A stretch of 64,000 bases of DNA from Candidatus Sungiibacteriota bacterium. GTDB lineage: Bacteria > Patescibacteria > Paceibacteria > Sungbacterales > SURF-37. The translations under genes were made by a program, and so were the position numbers. The notes below the pieces were generated by a model that worked only from the letters and a program-made list of their open reading frames with translations, did not search any database and was not told the DNA's origin. The stretch covers positions 1-64,000 of the forward strand of contig JACPMF010000004.1 in NCBI GenBank assembly GCA_016186145.1, read 5' to 3'. Position 1 is the stretch's first letter, and every line of letters starts with the position of its first letter. Shown here one piece after another: positions 17,099-24,152 of this stretch.

Positions 17099-17200
17099 GT
17101 GTATACAATAACAAACCTTACCGGATTATTCAATCGTTCGTTCATCTACAAACCGTGGGCTTATGATTTTGAGTCGGCAGGTTACACACTTACGTTTTTT

Positions 17201-17272
17201 AGCCTAGGGGGAGGATCGAACTCCCGACCTACTACTTACCATGCAGTTGCTCTACCACTGAGCTACCTAGGC
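17201..17272 (-). tRNA. tRNA-Thr(GGT)
   Basis: Acceptor GCCTAGG / CCTAGGC, anticodon arm ACTGC-ATGGTAA-GTAGT (anticodon GGT) and T-arm GGGAG-TTCGATC-CTCCC. The discriminator is T. Its 5' part overlaps the end of the upstream ORF. Confidence 0.92.
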
Positions 17273-17849
17273 AATAATTCACAAGTATATTCCGAAGTTT
17301 TGTGTTATTAAAATAAACAGTCATAACACCATATTTTGTTTTCTCTCTGTAAGTTCCAATACTCCTAGCCGGAGTAATTGTTGGTTTCATAAACTGTTTT
17401 CTGCCAACACCTAATTGATTCTGCCAAAATACTATAGCATGATTTGGCTTAATATCGCTAAAAATTTGTAAGCCAAATTTTAATTTCGCCTTAGAAACAC
17501 CACAGCATCTATGCAAAAACTTAATAAATATTTTAATTAGTGCTGGGTCTGTATTTCCAAGCCGTACCTGATTTTTACTCTTTTTACTTCCTTCACCCCA
17601 GTATAGTCCGACGCCGAGTCCAAATAATTTTGCATCTTCTAAGGTTGTGGGGATACGAATAATAAACGGGTCTCCCTTCGGATTATGCTTTATATACATT
17701 GCCTGAGAGATTGATCGTTTTTTAATTTTATGTTTCGCAAACCAGTAATTAACCTTGTGTTCTGAGCACTTAAGAAAAGAGGCGATTTCATGAACAGATT
17801 TTTTGTCGGCTTCATAAAGTTTTTTCAATTGTTTTGCCGGAAACGACAT
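17232..17849 (-). CDS. Homing-endonuclease-like protein ending inside tRNA-Thr
   Basis: 205 residues. An N-terminal helix-turn-helix (VHEIASFLKCSEHKVNYWF) precedes a LAGLIDADG-like motif FGLGVGLYWGEGSK and a long basic tail. The stop codon is a TAG inside tRNA-Thr(GGT), so the last 13 residues (CLGSSVVEQLHGK) are tRNA 5'-half sequence. No second LAGLIDADG motif is obvious, so it may act as a dimer. It is AT-rich. Function is inferred from the motif and tRNA association. Confidence 0.6.
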   Translation of the reverse strand: MSFPAKQLKKLYEADKKSVHEIASFLKCSEHKVNYWFAKHKIKKRSISQAMYIKHNPKGDPFIIRIPTTLEDAKLFGLGVGLYWGEGSKKSKNQVRLGNTDPALIKIFIKFLHRCCGVSKAKLKFGLQIFSDIKPNHAIVFWQNQLGVGRKQFMKPTITPARSIGTYREKTKYGVMTVYFNNTKLRNILVNYCLGSSVVEQLHGK

Positions 17850-17910
17850 TAACTTAATTATAAACCATACATTAAGGTGGTCAACAACAACCTTTAAAAG
17901 GTACTACTTA

Positions 17911-17994
17911 TGCCGAGGGTGGGATTTGAACCCACAAGTCCTTGCGGACACAGACTTCTAAGGCCTGCGCGTATTCCATTTCCGCCACCTCGGC
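17911..17994 (-). tRNA. tRNA-Leu(TAG)
   Basis: Acceptor GCCGAGG / CCTCGGC with discriminator A. The anticodon arm is CAGGC-CTTAGAA-GTCTG (anticodon TAG). It has a long variable arm TGTCCGCAAGGACT and T-arm GTGGG-TTCAAAT-CCCAC. Confidence 0.94.
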
Positions 17995-18047
17995 AAATTT
18001 CAACAGATACTTATACCATTCCGCCAGCCGCCCGCCGTAAACGAATT

Positions 18048-19445
18048 CTAATTGAGTATTAAATTAAAATCAAACGCGGGAAGACCGTAAGTAAAACGGG
18101 CGTAGGTAACAAATCCGCCAATAACGGCAAGCGCGACGATGGAAAAAAATGCGATCTGCCGTTTTGGCGAAGATGCAAAAAACTTATGAGCAGATATTTT
18201 TTCAACTCCTAAAGCAAGAAGCCCTATGCCAAAAAGATACGCCGGGAAATAATGATAAAGGAATGTGCTCCTGTGGACTATGGTCGCAAAAGGAAGAAGC
18301 GAGCCGATGTAGCCGGCAAGCAGTATCAACACGATCGATGGCAATACATTTTTTTCTTTACGGACGAGGCTGTAAATAAAGCGGCGTACGGCGGCAACCG
18401 CAATAATCACCGAAAGAGTCGCGCCAAACCAAACGGACGGATTGCCGTAGAGAGTAAGCGAACGGCTTTCATCGCCGTAGTAAAGCATCGGAAGCTGCAT
18501 CGCTGGCCATAAATACCACGGACTTTGCAAATAATGGATGCCGCCCAACGTATAGTTTCCGAATGAAAGAAACCATTGAACAAGGGTTGCTGCCATGAAT
18601 TGCACAGCAGCGCTGGATGCAGTAACGCTGGCAGGAGGAAAAAACCGCTCCCCCATAAACCCATCTCTATAGAACACCGCTAAAAGTTCGACCGGCGAGA
18701 AAAAAAGGAAATTTGCGAGATAACCAAAAAAAAGCAGCGCTACCGCAACCGTACAAAAAACTTTCAGACGGCTCCAGAAGATTTTATCGCCCGTTTTCCC
18801 GCTAAGAAACGCGGCCACAAGAGCCGGAGCTAAAAACGTTATAGCAGTCAGCTTGACGCTCAAAGAAAGCCCAAACATGGCCCCGGCAAGATAAGGACTC
18901 TTATTTCTGTCAAAAAATAACCATAGGGCCGCGAAACCAAATGCAAGGAACATGCCGTTTAACAATATAAGGCGCGTTTCGAGAATAAACGCGTTCTCAA
19001 AAGTAACCATAAAAGCGCCGAAAAGCGCGCCGGCCTCTCCAAGGCCAACCGACCGGAGAAAAAGGTAAAAAAAGAGCGCGAGGGCGACGCCGAAAAGCGA
19101 AGCAAAAATCCGAAGCGCAACATAAGGATAGCTGCCGAAAGAACGATCAAGTTTATTGACCCAAGGGCCGCCGTCTTTCGCGTGTTCAAAGGATATAAAA
19201 TTCGCGCCAGCAAATTTGTCGTTCGGAAAAAAAGAGAGCGCTCCGGCAAACAAAATCTTACCGAGCGGCGGATGGATATCCCAAAACGGACGATCGTTTA
19301 AATAGTATGCGGCGTAACTTGCAAAATGCGCCTCGTCAAAAACGGGAGAAGCCGGATATGAGATACGATAAAAGTGCAGTCCGGCGCTAAGAATTAAAAT
19401 TGCGGCGAGAATATAAACCTTTGGTTTGAAAGAAAAAATAGCCAT
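18048..19445 (-). CDS. Protein O-mannosyltransferase-like membrane protein (GT39/PMT)
   Basis: 465 residues from ATG 19445; an upstream extension is open but lacks support. The first luminal loop carries FDEAHFASYAAYY with the Asp-Glu pair and DIHPPLGKIL, both diagnostic of PMT/GT39 lipid-sugar transferases. About ten membrane helices follow. It would transfer a sugar from a polyprenyl carrier to protein outside the membrane. A good promoter lies 28 bp upstream. Confidence 0.85.
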   Translation of the reverse strand: MAIFSFKPKVYILAAILILSAGLHFYRISYPASPVFDEAHFASYAAYYLNDRPFWDIHPPLGKILFAGALSFFPNDKFAGANFISFEHAKDGGPWVNKLDRSFGSYPYVALRIFASLFGVALALFFYLFLRSVGLGEAGALFGAFMVTFENAFILETRLILLNGMFLAFGFAALWLFFDRNKSPYLAGAMFGLSLSVKLTAITFLAPALVAAFLSGKTGDKIFWSRLKVFCTVAVALLFFGYLANFLFFSPVELLAVFYRDGFMGERFFPPASVTASSAAVQFMAATLVQWFLSFGNYTLGGIHYLQSPWYLWPAMQLPMLYYGDESRSLTLYGNPSVWFGATLSVIIAVAAVRRFIYSLVRKEKNVLPSIVLILLAGYIGSLLPFATIVHRSTFLYHYFPAYLFGIGLLALGVEKISAHKFFASSPKRQIAFFSIVALAVIGGFVTYARFTYGLPAFDFNLILN

Positions 19446-19472
19446 GCTCCGCAAATCTGCGTATATATAAGA

Positions 19473-19501
19473 ATTGTAATTGAGTAGCGAAGTGAAATCA
19501 A
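19473..19501 (-). promoter_or_regulatory. Promoter of the mannosyltransferase gene
   Basis: Minus strand -35 TTGATT (19496-19501), 17-bp spacer, -10 TACAAT (19473-19478). The start codon is at 19445. Confidence 0.55.
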
Positions 19502-19664
19502 TTCTATCTGATTGCTGTAAAATCCAGCGATCGCTGGAAAATACGGCAACGATAAAAAGTGGAAGATTAAAAAGGTGAAAGGGATAAAAATGGCAAATTA
19601 AATTGCCCTCCCCTGCGACCGCGTCTGCGATCTGCAAGGGAGGGCTGCTGCTGGCCGTCGGCGC

Positions 19665-20084
19665 CTATTGAGTCACGATCACCCGACGGCCGTTCGGGTA
19701 ATCGCAGAAAACGCGGCCGGTCTTGACGAACCATCCCGGACCCCCGTTGGGGTCCGACATATTCGTCCACTCCTCCGACATCCTGCCCGGAGGCATGCAA
19801 ATGACCGGCCTACGGAGGGGCGGCGCTGGGATCACGGTGATCACCGGCTGGCTCACCACTTGCGGCCCGCCGGGCACCCAGATCACCGGCTGGCCGTTGG
19901 CGGCACGGTTGAAGTCGTAAATCGCGCCGGCACCGCCGCCGATCGCGGCACCGATCGCGGCTCCATGGCCGCCGCCGATCGCAGCACCCACACCAGCGCC
20001 GATCGCGCCGCCGACGAGAGTCCCGCAACCGGCAAGCGCAACCACAGAAAGAAGAAGAACAGAAACGAGCAAGCGGCTCTTCAT
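19665..20084 (-). CDS. Glycine-zipper lipoprotein
   Basis: 139 residues. A signal peptide ends in lipobox LAGC (Cys20), followed by a glycine zipper (GGAIGAGVGAAIGGG and a second run) that can insert in membranes, then a proline-rich domain. AAAGGAGGG precedes the ATG. Its GC content (well over 60 percent by eye) is much higher than its neighbours, suggesting acquisition from a GC-rich donor. Confidence 0.8.
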   Translation of the reverse strand: MKSRLLVSVLLLSVVALAGCGTLVGGAIGAGVGAAIGGGHGAAIGAAIGGGAGAIYDFNRAANGQPVIWVPGGPQVVSQPVITVIPAPPLRRPVICMPPGRMSEEWTNMSDPNGGPGWFVKTGRVFCDYPNGRRVIVTQ

Positions 20085-20221
20085 GTTTGGCCCTCCTTTG
20101 GCCTTTATTCACGAGGCGAAATTGTCAGCGATCTTATAGCGCTTTGAGTATAGCATATTTTTACTCCGAAGTCAATATCCAAAAAGCCCGTAGATACTGC
20201 GCTTTTGTACTACAGAAAAAC

Positions 20222-20248
20222 AAAATCCCGGGATCACCCGGGATTTTA
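20222..20248 (-). terminator. Terminator of the pilin-like gene cluster
   Basis: AAAATCCCGGG-ATCA-CCCGGGATTTT perfect stem, 28 bp downstream of the last pilin-like gene, T-rich on the minus strand. Confidence 0.8.
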
Positions 20249-20275
20249 TTGTTTCCTTGATCAAAGAAAAATCTA

Positions 20276-20611
20276 TTAACCGCCGAGAAAAGACGCAACA
20301 AAACTCTTGGCAACTCGGGCAAAAAGCGCTACCGCAATACCAACCAACCCCCAAATAAGAGATTTTCGGGCAGTCGCCACTTTCTCTTCATTCCCGGCCG
20401 CAGTCAAAAATTGAAACGCGGCAACCAATATCATGATTATCGCAAGAATGAAAACAATTGCCTCAAACCATGTGGCGATTTGGTTAATTAAGTTGATAAG
20501 CTGTGAAACGCTCGACGGACCGGCGCCAGTTTGCGCAAGGGCAACAAGCGGAAGTATCGTTACTCCGCCTGCAGCCGCTCCGATATAAGCCTTCTTAAAT
20601 AAATTATACAT
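20276..20611 (-). CDS. TrbC/VirB2-like T4SS pilin family protein
   Basis: 111 residues. A signal peptide ends near LVALAQ, then two hydrophobic helices (WFEAIVFILAIIMILVAAF, LIWGLVGIAVALFA) are linked by the polar loop TAAGNEEKVATARK. This is the VirB2/TrbC-like pilin layout common in Patescibacteria. It is the last of four tandem paralogues. The processed subunit may form a surface filament; no assembly ATPase is in this window. Confidence 0.75.
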   Translation of the reverse strand: MYNLFKKAYIGAAAGGVTILPLVALAQTGAGPSSVSQLINLINQIATWFEAIVFILAIIMILVAAFQFLTAAGNEEKVATARKSLIWGLVGIAVALFARVAKSFVASFLGG

Positions 20612-20723
20612 ATGATGATGGATCTTTATGATATTACCAACCTCGACCTTTTATGTTAAAAAAATAATTCGCGTCGACCAACTTATGGAGTACGCGGAGG
20701 AATAATGTTTGTTATTTTGGTTT

Positions 20724-21071
20724 TTATATTTTTAATTTTGGTTCCGGTACCCCCAGAACATTAGCTACGAAACTTGCCGCAAGCTGGGCAACAAGTGCTA
20801 CCGCGATGCCGAGGAGCGCATAAAGAAGCGTCCTCCTTGCCATATCAACCCGTTCTTGATTTCCTGCTGCGGTGATGAAAAGAAAGGCGGCAACTAATAT
20901 CATTATTATCGCAATGATAAAAATGATGGCCGTAAACCAACGCACAATCTGGTCAAGCTGAACAGCTAAATCAGTAACTGACGTCAGCGCCGCAAACGCA
21001 AAAAAAGGAAGCACCAGCACCGTTGCTATCCCAAATACCGCGATGTTCAAAAAGACCTTTTTTCTCAACAT
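20724..21071 (-). CDS. TrbC/VirB2-like T4SS pilin family protein
   Basis: 115 residues. A close relative of the protein at 20276: a signal peptide, then WFTAIIFIIAIIMILVAAFL, the loop TAAGNQERVDMARR and a second helix. The two are obvious recent duplicates. No Shine-Dalgarno is visible. About 110 bp of AT-rich DNA separates it from the next copy. Confidence 0.75.
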   Translation of the reverse strand: MLRKKVFLNIAVFGIATVLVLPFFAFAALTSVTDLAVQLDQIVRWFTAIIFIIAIIMILVAAFLFITAAGNQERVDMARRTLLYALLGIAVALVAQLAASFVANVLGVPEPKLKI

Positions 21072-21087
21072 ATTTCACTTCTCAATC

Positions 21088-21441
21088 CTATGGCTGACCG
21101 CCTTTTAACACATCTTGAATTATATAGATAAATCCCTGGCCAATCAAGACAATCGCAAGCCCAACCAATGCCCATGTCAATGCTTGCCGCGCCTTCTTAA
21201 CCTTCTCCGGGTTCCCTGCGGAAAACATGTACAAAAGCCCTGCATAAAGTATCACGAGAACCGATACGGGTGTTACGATCTTTGTGGCAAAGACAGTTAT
21301 AGCTCCGACTATTTCAGTAAAACTCTCGGCTTTAATAGGGTTCGCAATCTTTCCCTGGGCATAAGAAATTCTTGAAAAAAAGAAAGAGCCCGCATAAACG
21401 GCAAACCGGACACCGTCAAGAACTCTAAAGCGGCTCATCAT
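21088..21441 (-). CDS. TrbC/VirB2-like T4SS pilin family protein, diverged
   Basis: 117 residues from ATG 21441 (MMSRFRVL). Same topology: signal peptide ending SYAQG, two hydrophobic helices and the loop FSAGNPEKVKKARQALTW. The ATG overlaps the stop of a 33-codon ORF upstream (ATGA-type), suggesting coupled translation. An in-frame start at 21474 is possible but overlaps that ORF more. Confidence 0.7.
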   Translation of the reverse strand: MMSRFRVLDGVRFAVYAGSFFFSRISYAQGKIANPIKAESFTEIVGAITVFATKIVTPVSVLVILYAGLLYMFSAGNPEKVKKARQALTWALVGLAIVLIGQGFIYIIQDVLKGGQP

Positions 21442-21539
21442 TTTCGAATCGCGCGCGCAAGAGGTATTGACCACTCAAAAATAACCGTGCCGACAAAATA
21501 CAATAACGCCGCGATAAATCTTGTGTCTATTGCTTCCAT
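21438..21539 (-). CDS. Possible 33-residue membrane peptide
   Basis: MEAIDTRFIAALLYFVGTVI then a basic end. It has one short hydrophobic helix, an ATG 7 nt after a TATACT -10-like box (minus strand), and a stop overlapping the next gene start. It could be a leaderless small protein that couples translation of the pilin-like gene, or chance. Confidence 0.35.
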   Translation of the reverse strand: MEAIDTRFIAALLYFVGTVIFEWSIPLARAIRK

Positions 21540-21627
21540 ATTGTTTAGTATAGCATAACAACCGACGTAAGTTATACACACCCAGCAACCGGAAACTCTA
21601 AACTCTAAAATTACCGGCCTAAAGAAT

Positions 21628-22092
21628 TTACAGCCTACACGCTCCTGAAGGAAGCTCGTTCCACGGAGCAAGCGTGCCAATGAATTTGCCGGCCGAACTT
21701 GTATCAAGATTGCCGGTAAGAACCTTAATTATAGTGCTAACTAAAAGCCATGAAATAAACACTATAACAACTCCGATAATGGCATTGGTAAGAATTTTCT
21801 TTCCTGCCGTCACTCGCGACTCCGAGGCCGCGCCAAACATAATCATAAGGCCGCCGACGACTATCATCAACCCGGCAAGAGGAATGGCTATATTCGTAAT
21901 AAGAAATTTGGTGATGCGTATTCCGAGAACCGCGAGGTCACAAATAGTACACGCCGGCTGTATCGTACCGTCAGGGTTCGTGCCACCGCAATGAACAAGG
22001 CCTTGGGCAAGGACAATAGAGGGTAGAGCAAATAATACAACTACTAAAGCCGAGGCCAGTAAAATATAATTGCTATGACTTAAAAACTTCAT
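21628..22092 (-). CDS. TrbC/VirB2-like T4SS pilin family protein, long form
   Basis: 154 residues. A signal peptide ends near IVLAQG, an extra Cys-containing segment (HCGGTNPDG...ACTIC) follows, then two helices with linker FGAASESRVTAGKK and a longer C-terminal tail. Most distant of the four paralogues. The Cys residues could form a disulfide outside the cell. Confidence 0.72.
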   Translation of the reverse strand: MKFLSHSNYILLASALVVVLFALPSIVLAQGLVHCGGTNPDGTIQPACTICDLAVLGIRITKFLITNIAIPLAGLMIVVGGLMIMFGAASESRVTAGKKILTNAIIGVVIVFISWLLVSTIIKVLTGNLDTSSAGKFIGTLAPWNELPSGACRL

Positions 22093-22096
22093 GCTA

Positions 22097-22193
22097 TATC
22101 ATCAGCGAATTGCGAATCGGTCGCGAATATGCGAATCTTACGATTCATTATTATTCGCAAATTCGAAGGGATTCGTTATTCGCTGATTTATCT
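22097..22193. repeat. Intergenic inverted repeat, CGAAT words (copy 1)
   Basis: Imperfect palindrome starting ATCATCAGCGAATTGCGAAT and ending ATTCGTTATTCGCTGATTT. A closely similar copy in direct orientation lies at 24066-24149, so the pair brackets the solute-binding protein and methyltransferase genes. Confidence 0.7.
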
Positions 22194-22197
22194 CATA

Positions 22198-23508
22198 TTA
22201 CCGCGTCGGATTTAATAAACTATTAACCCTTACATTCGCCCTCCCAACAGCATCTCCGGCCGATGCTGACTTATTTACCACGGAATTGATCATTTCTTTT
22301 AAAATTTCGCTGACCTTCACGTCATCCGGAACCAACCACGTACGCGCGGCAAGCACTTGGCCATAGAAAACTTCGAGATAATCTTCTGTAGGGCGTCCAC
22401 CAACAAGATCGCGGCGGCTGGGAGCAAGACCAAGGGAATCCGCAAAGAATTTATTGTTGTCGCGATCAGCCAACCAAAACAAAAACCTCCACGCCTCAAC
22501 CGGATTCCTTGATTGTTTTGCAACACCGTTAAACCGATACCGGCCGTAGTAAACCTTGACCGTCGTATCTTTCGGCTGCGGGAACGAAGAAATATCAAAA
22601 GCGAGATGAGGATTTTTCCCCTCAATCCGAGGCACGTCTTCCGCATACCCGAAAACGATCGCTGTCTTCCCTTGCGCAAACGCATCAAGAGAGTTCGGGA
22701 AAAAACTTGACCATGAATAGGTCCGCTTAACGCTATCCGCAAACGCAGTGTAAAAACTAAGCGCTGATTCGGCCGGCCCCACGAAGTCGCCGGGAGATCG
22801 CAAACCCGCAAGTCCGCTTGTTAAATTCTTCCTATTCACAAGCTCAACACCCGATTGGGCCAAAAGCGCAGAAAGAATATCAACCGCATGTTCTACGTTT
22901 GCTGCCGTGCCGAGGGCGATACCGGAACGAGAGACCGTACCCACCTCTGAATAACTCGTAAGGCGCGCTGCAACATCAACAAGCTCTTCCCATGTTTTAG
23001 GGGGCAGGGCGATATTAGCGGAATTGAAAAAATCGCGATTATAAAAAAGCGCCAGCGTATCAACGGTAAGCGGAAGTCCAATAATGTTGCCGTCGGGTGT
23101 TATCAAATCTTCTTCGGCAGCGCCAAAAAAAGTGCTGCGAAAATCCCGCGGGCGGAACAAAAGTACTTCTTGCGGCAAAAGCGAAAGCTTATCTTTATGC
23201 TTAACAATTTGAGTGTTTGAGAGCGTAAAAATATCAGGTCCCGTTCCGGAAGCAAGCGCGTTTAAGAGCTCCTGCTCATAGGTTTCCTGGTTTTTCTTTA
23301 CGTATGCGATCCTAACATTCGGGAACGCCGCGGTATAGCGCGCGAATGCTTCTTGCCAAAGCCGGCCCTCTTCGAGACTCCATACGGTAAGAGCAATAGA
23401 GGGCGGCCTTTGTCTGCGACCGAGCGGAATAATGTCAAAAACAACAAGAAGGGCCGTGAGCACGATAACGCCTATAACACCGAACATTATAATCTGGGCT
23501 CTGTTCAT
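22198..23508 (-). CDS. Extracellular solute-binding protein, ABC sugar-binding type
   Basis: 436 residues. An N-terminal membrane anchor (about residues 5-28) is followed by a family 1 solute-binding fold: IALTVWSLEEGRLW, YEQELLNALASGTGPDIF, GLPLTVDTLALFYNRDFF. No ABC permease or ATPase is nearby, so it is an orphan receptor. It may present ligand to a distant transporter or act as a surface scavenger. It is 5 bp after the methyltransferase gene, probably cotranscribed. Confidence 0.85.
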   Translation of the reverse strand: MNRAQIIMFGVIGVIVLTALLVVFDIIPLGRRQRPPSIALTVWSLEEGRLWQEAFARYTAAFPNVRIAYVKKNQETYEQELLNALASGTGPDIFTLSNTQIVKHKDKLSLLPQEVLLFRPRDFRSTFFGAAEEDLITPDGNIIGLPLTVDTLALFYNRDFFNSANIALPPKTWEELVDVAARLTSYSEVGTVSRSGIALGTAANVEHAVDILSALLAQSGVELVNRKNLTSGLAGLRSPGDFVGPAESALSFYTAFADSVKRTYSWSSFFPNSLDAFAQGKTAIVFGYAEDVPRIEGKNPHLAFDISSFPQPKDTTVKVYYGRYRFNGVAKQSRNPVEAWRFLFWLADRDNNKFFADSLGLAPSRRDLVGGRPTEDYLEVFYGQVLAARTWLVPDDVKVSEILKEMINSVVNKSASAGDAVGRANVRVNSLLNPTR

Positions 23509-23513
23509 ATAAA

Positions 23514-24059
23514 CTACTTTTTATAAAGTAACCCGTAATGATGGGACCCCGCCTCAAATTCTCGGTCGTAAGAAAACCCGGCTCGCGAAAGAAAAGATTG
23601 CACGGCCCTCTTGTTTAACCGCATATCCGAAGGTGGACCGCCGGGAAACGGAGTTTCATCCCACTCAATAACCGCGACCCGGGCTCCTATTTTCAAGATT
23701 CGATGCGCTTCCATCAAAACTTCAAACTTTTTTTCAACCTGAAAAAGAATATTAGAAATCACGACAAGATTCACGGACTCGGCCGGCAAATGCGTTCCCT
23801 CCGAAAGTTCGAGATCAGCCCACACGGTCTCAACATTCAACAAATGCTCAAGCCGCGCCCTTGATTTAACCAGATCAAGCGCCCGCTTTTGGACATCGAA
23901 TGCAAAAACTTTTCCTTCCTCCCCGACCCGTCGCGCAAGAGGAAGTGTGTAAAAACCCGCCCCCGCTCCGAAATCGGCGACATGCATTCCTTTAATCACC
24001 TCGAGGTAACTAACGACACGCTCCGGGTTTAAGAAAGATGTGGGTTGAGAAATATTCAT
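23514..24059 (-). CDS. Class I SAM-dependent methyltransferase
   Basis: 181 residues. Motif I VADFGAGAGFYTLPLA, motif II acidic AFDVQ, and NLVVISNILFQVE in the motif IV position mark a UbiE-type small-molecule methyltransferase. The substrate cannot be told. First gene of a two-gene unit with the solute-binding protein. Confidence 0.82.
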   Translation of the reverse strand: MNISQPTSFLNPERVVSYLEVIKGMHVADFGAGAGFYTLPLARRVGEEGKVFAFDVQKRALDLVKSRARLEHLLNVETVWADLELSEGTHLPAESVNLVVISNILFQVEKKFEVLMEAHRILKIGARVAVIEWDETPFPGGPPSDMRLNKRAVQSFLSRAGFSYDREFEAGSHHYGLLYKK

Positions 24060-24065
24060 GTTATA

Positions 24066-24149
24066 TCATCAACGAATTACGAATCAATCGCGAATGTACG
24101 AATCTTACGACCCATTGCTATTCGTAAAAGATTCGTTATTCGTTGATTT
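24066..24149. repeat. Intergenic inverted repeat, CGAAT words (copy 2)
   Basis: Starts ATCATCAACGAATTACGAAT and ends ATTCGTTATTCGTTGATTT. Directly repeated relative to the copy at 22097-22193. Confidence 0.7.
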
Positions 24150-24152
24150 GCT

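Noticed and set aside
19446..19637. N-terminal extension of the mannosyltransferase
   Set aside because: The extension crosses a good promoter and precedes a natural membrane-protein start at 19445.
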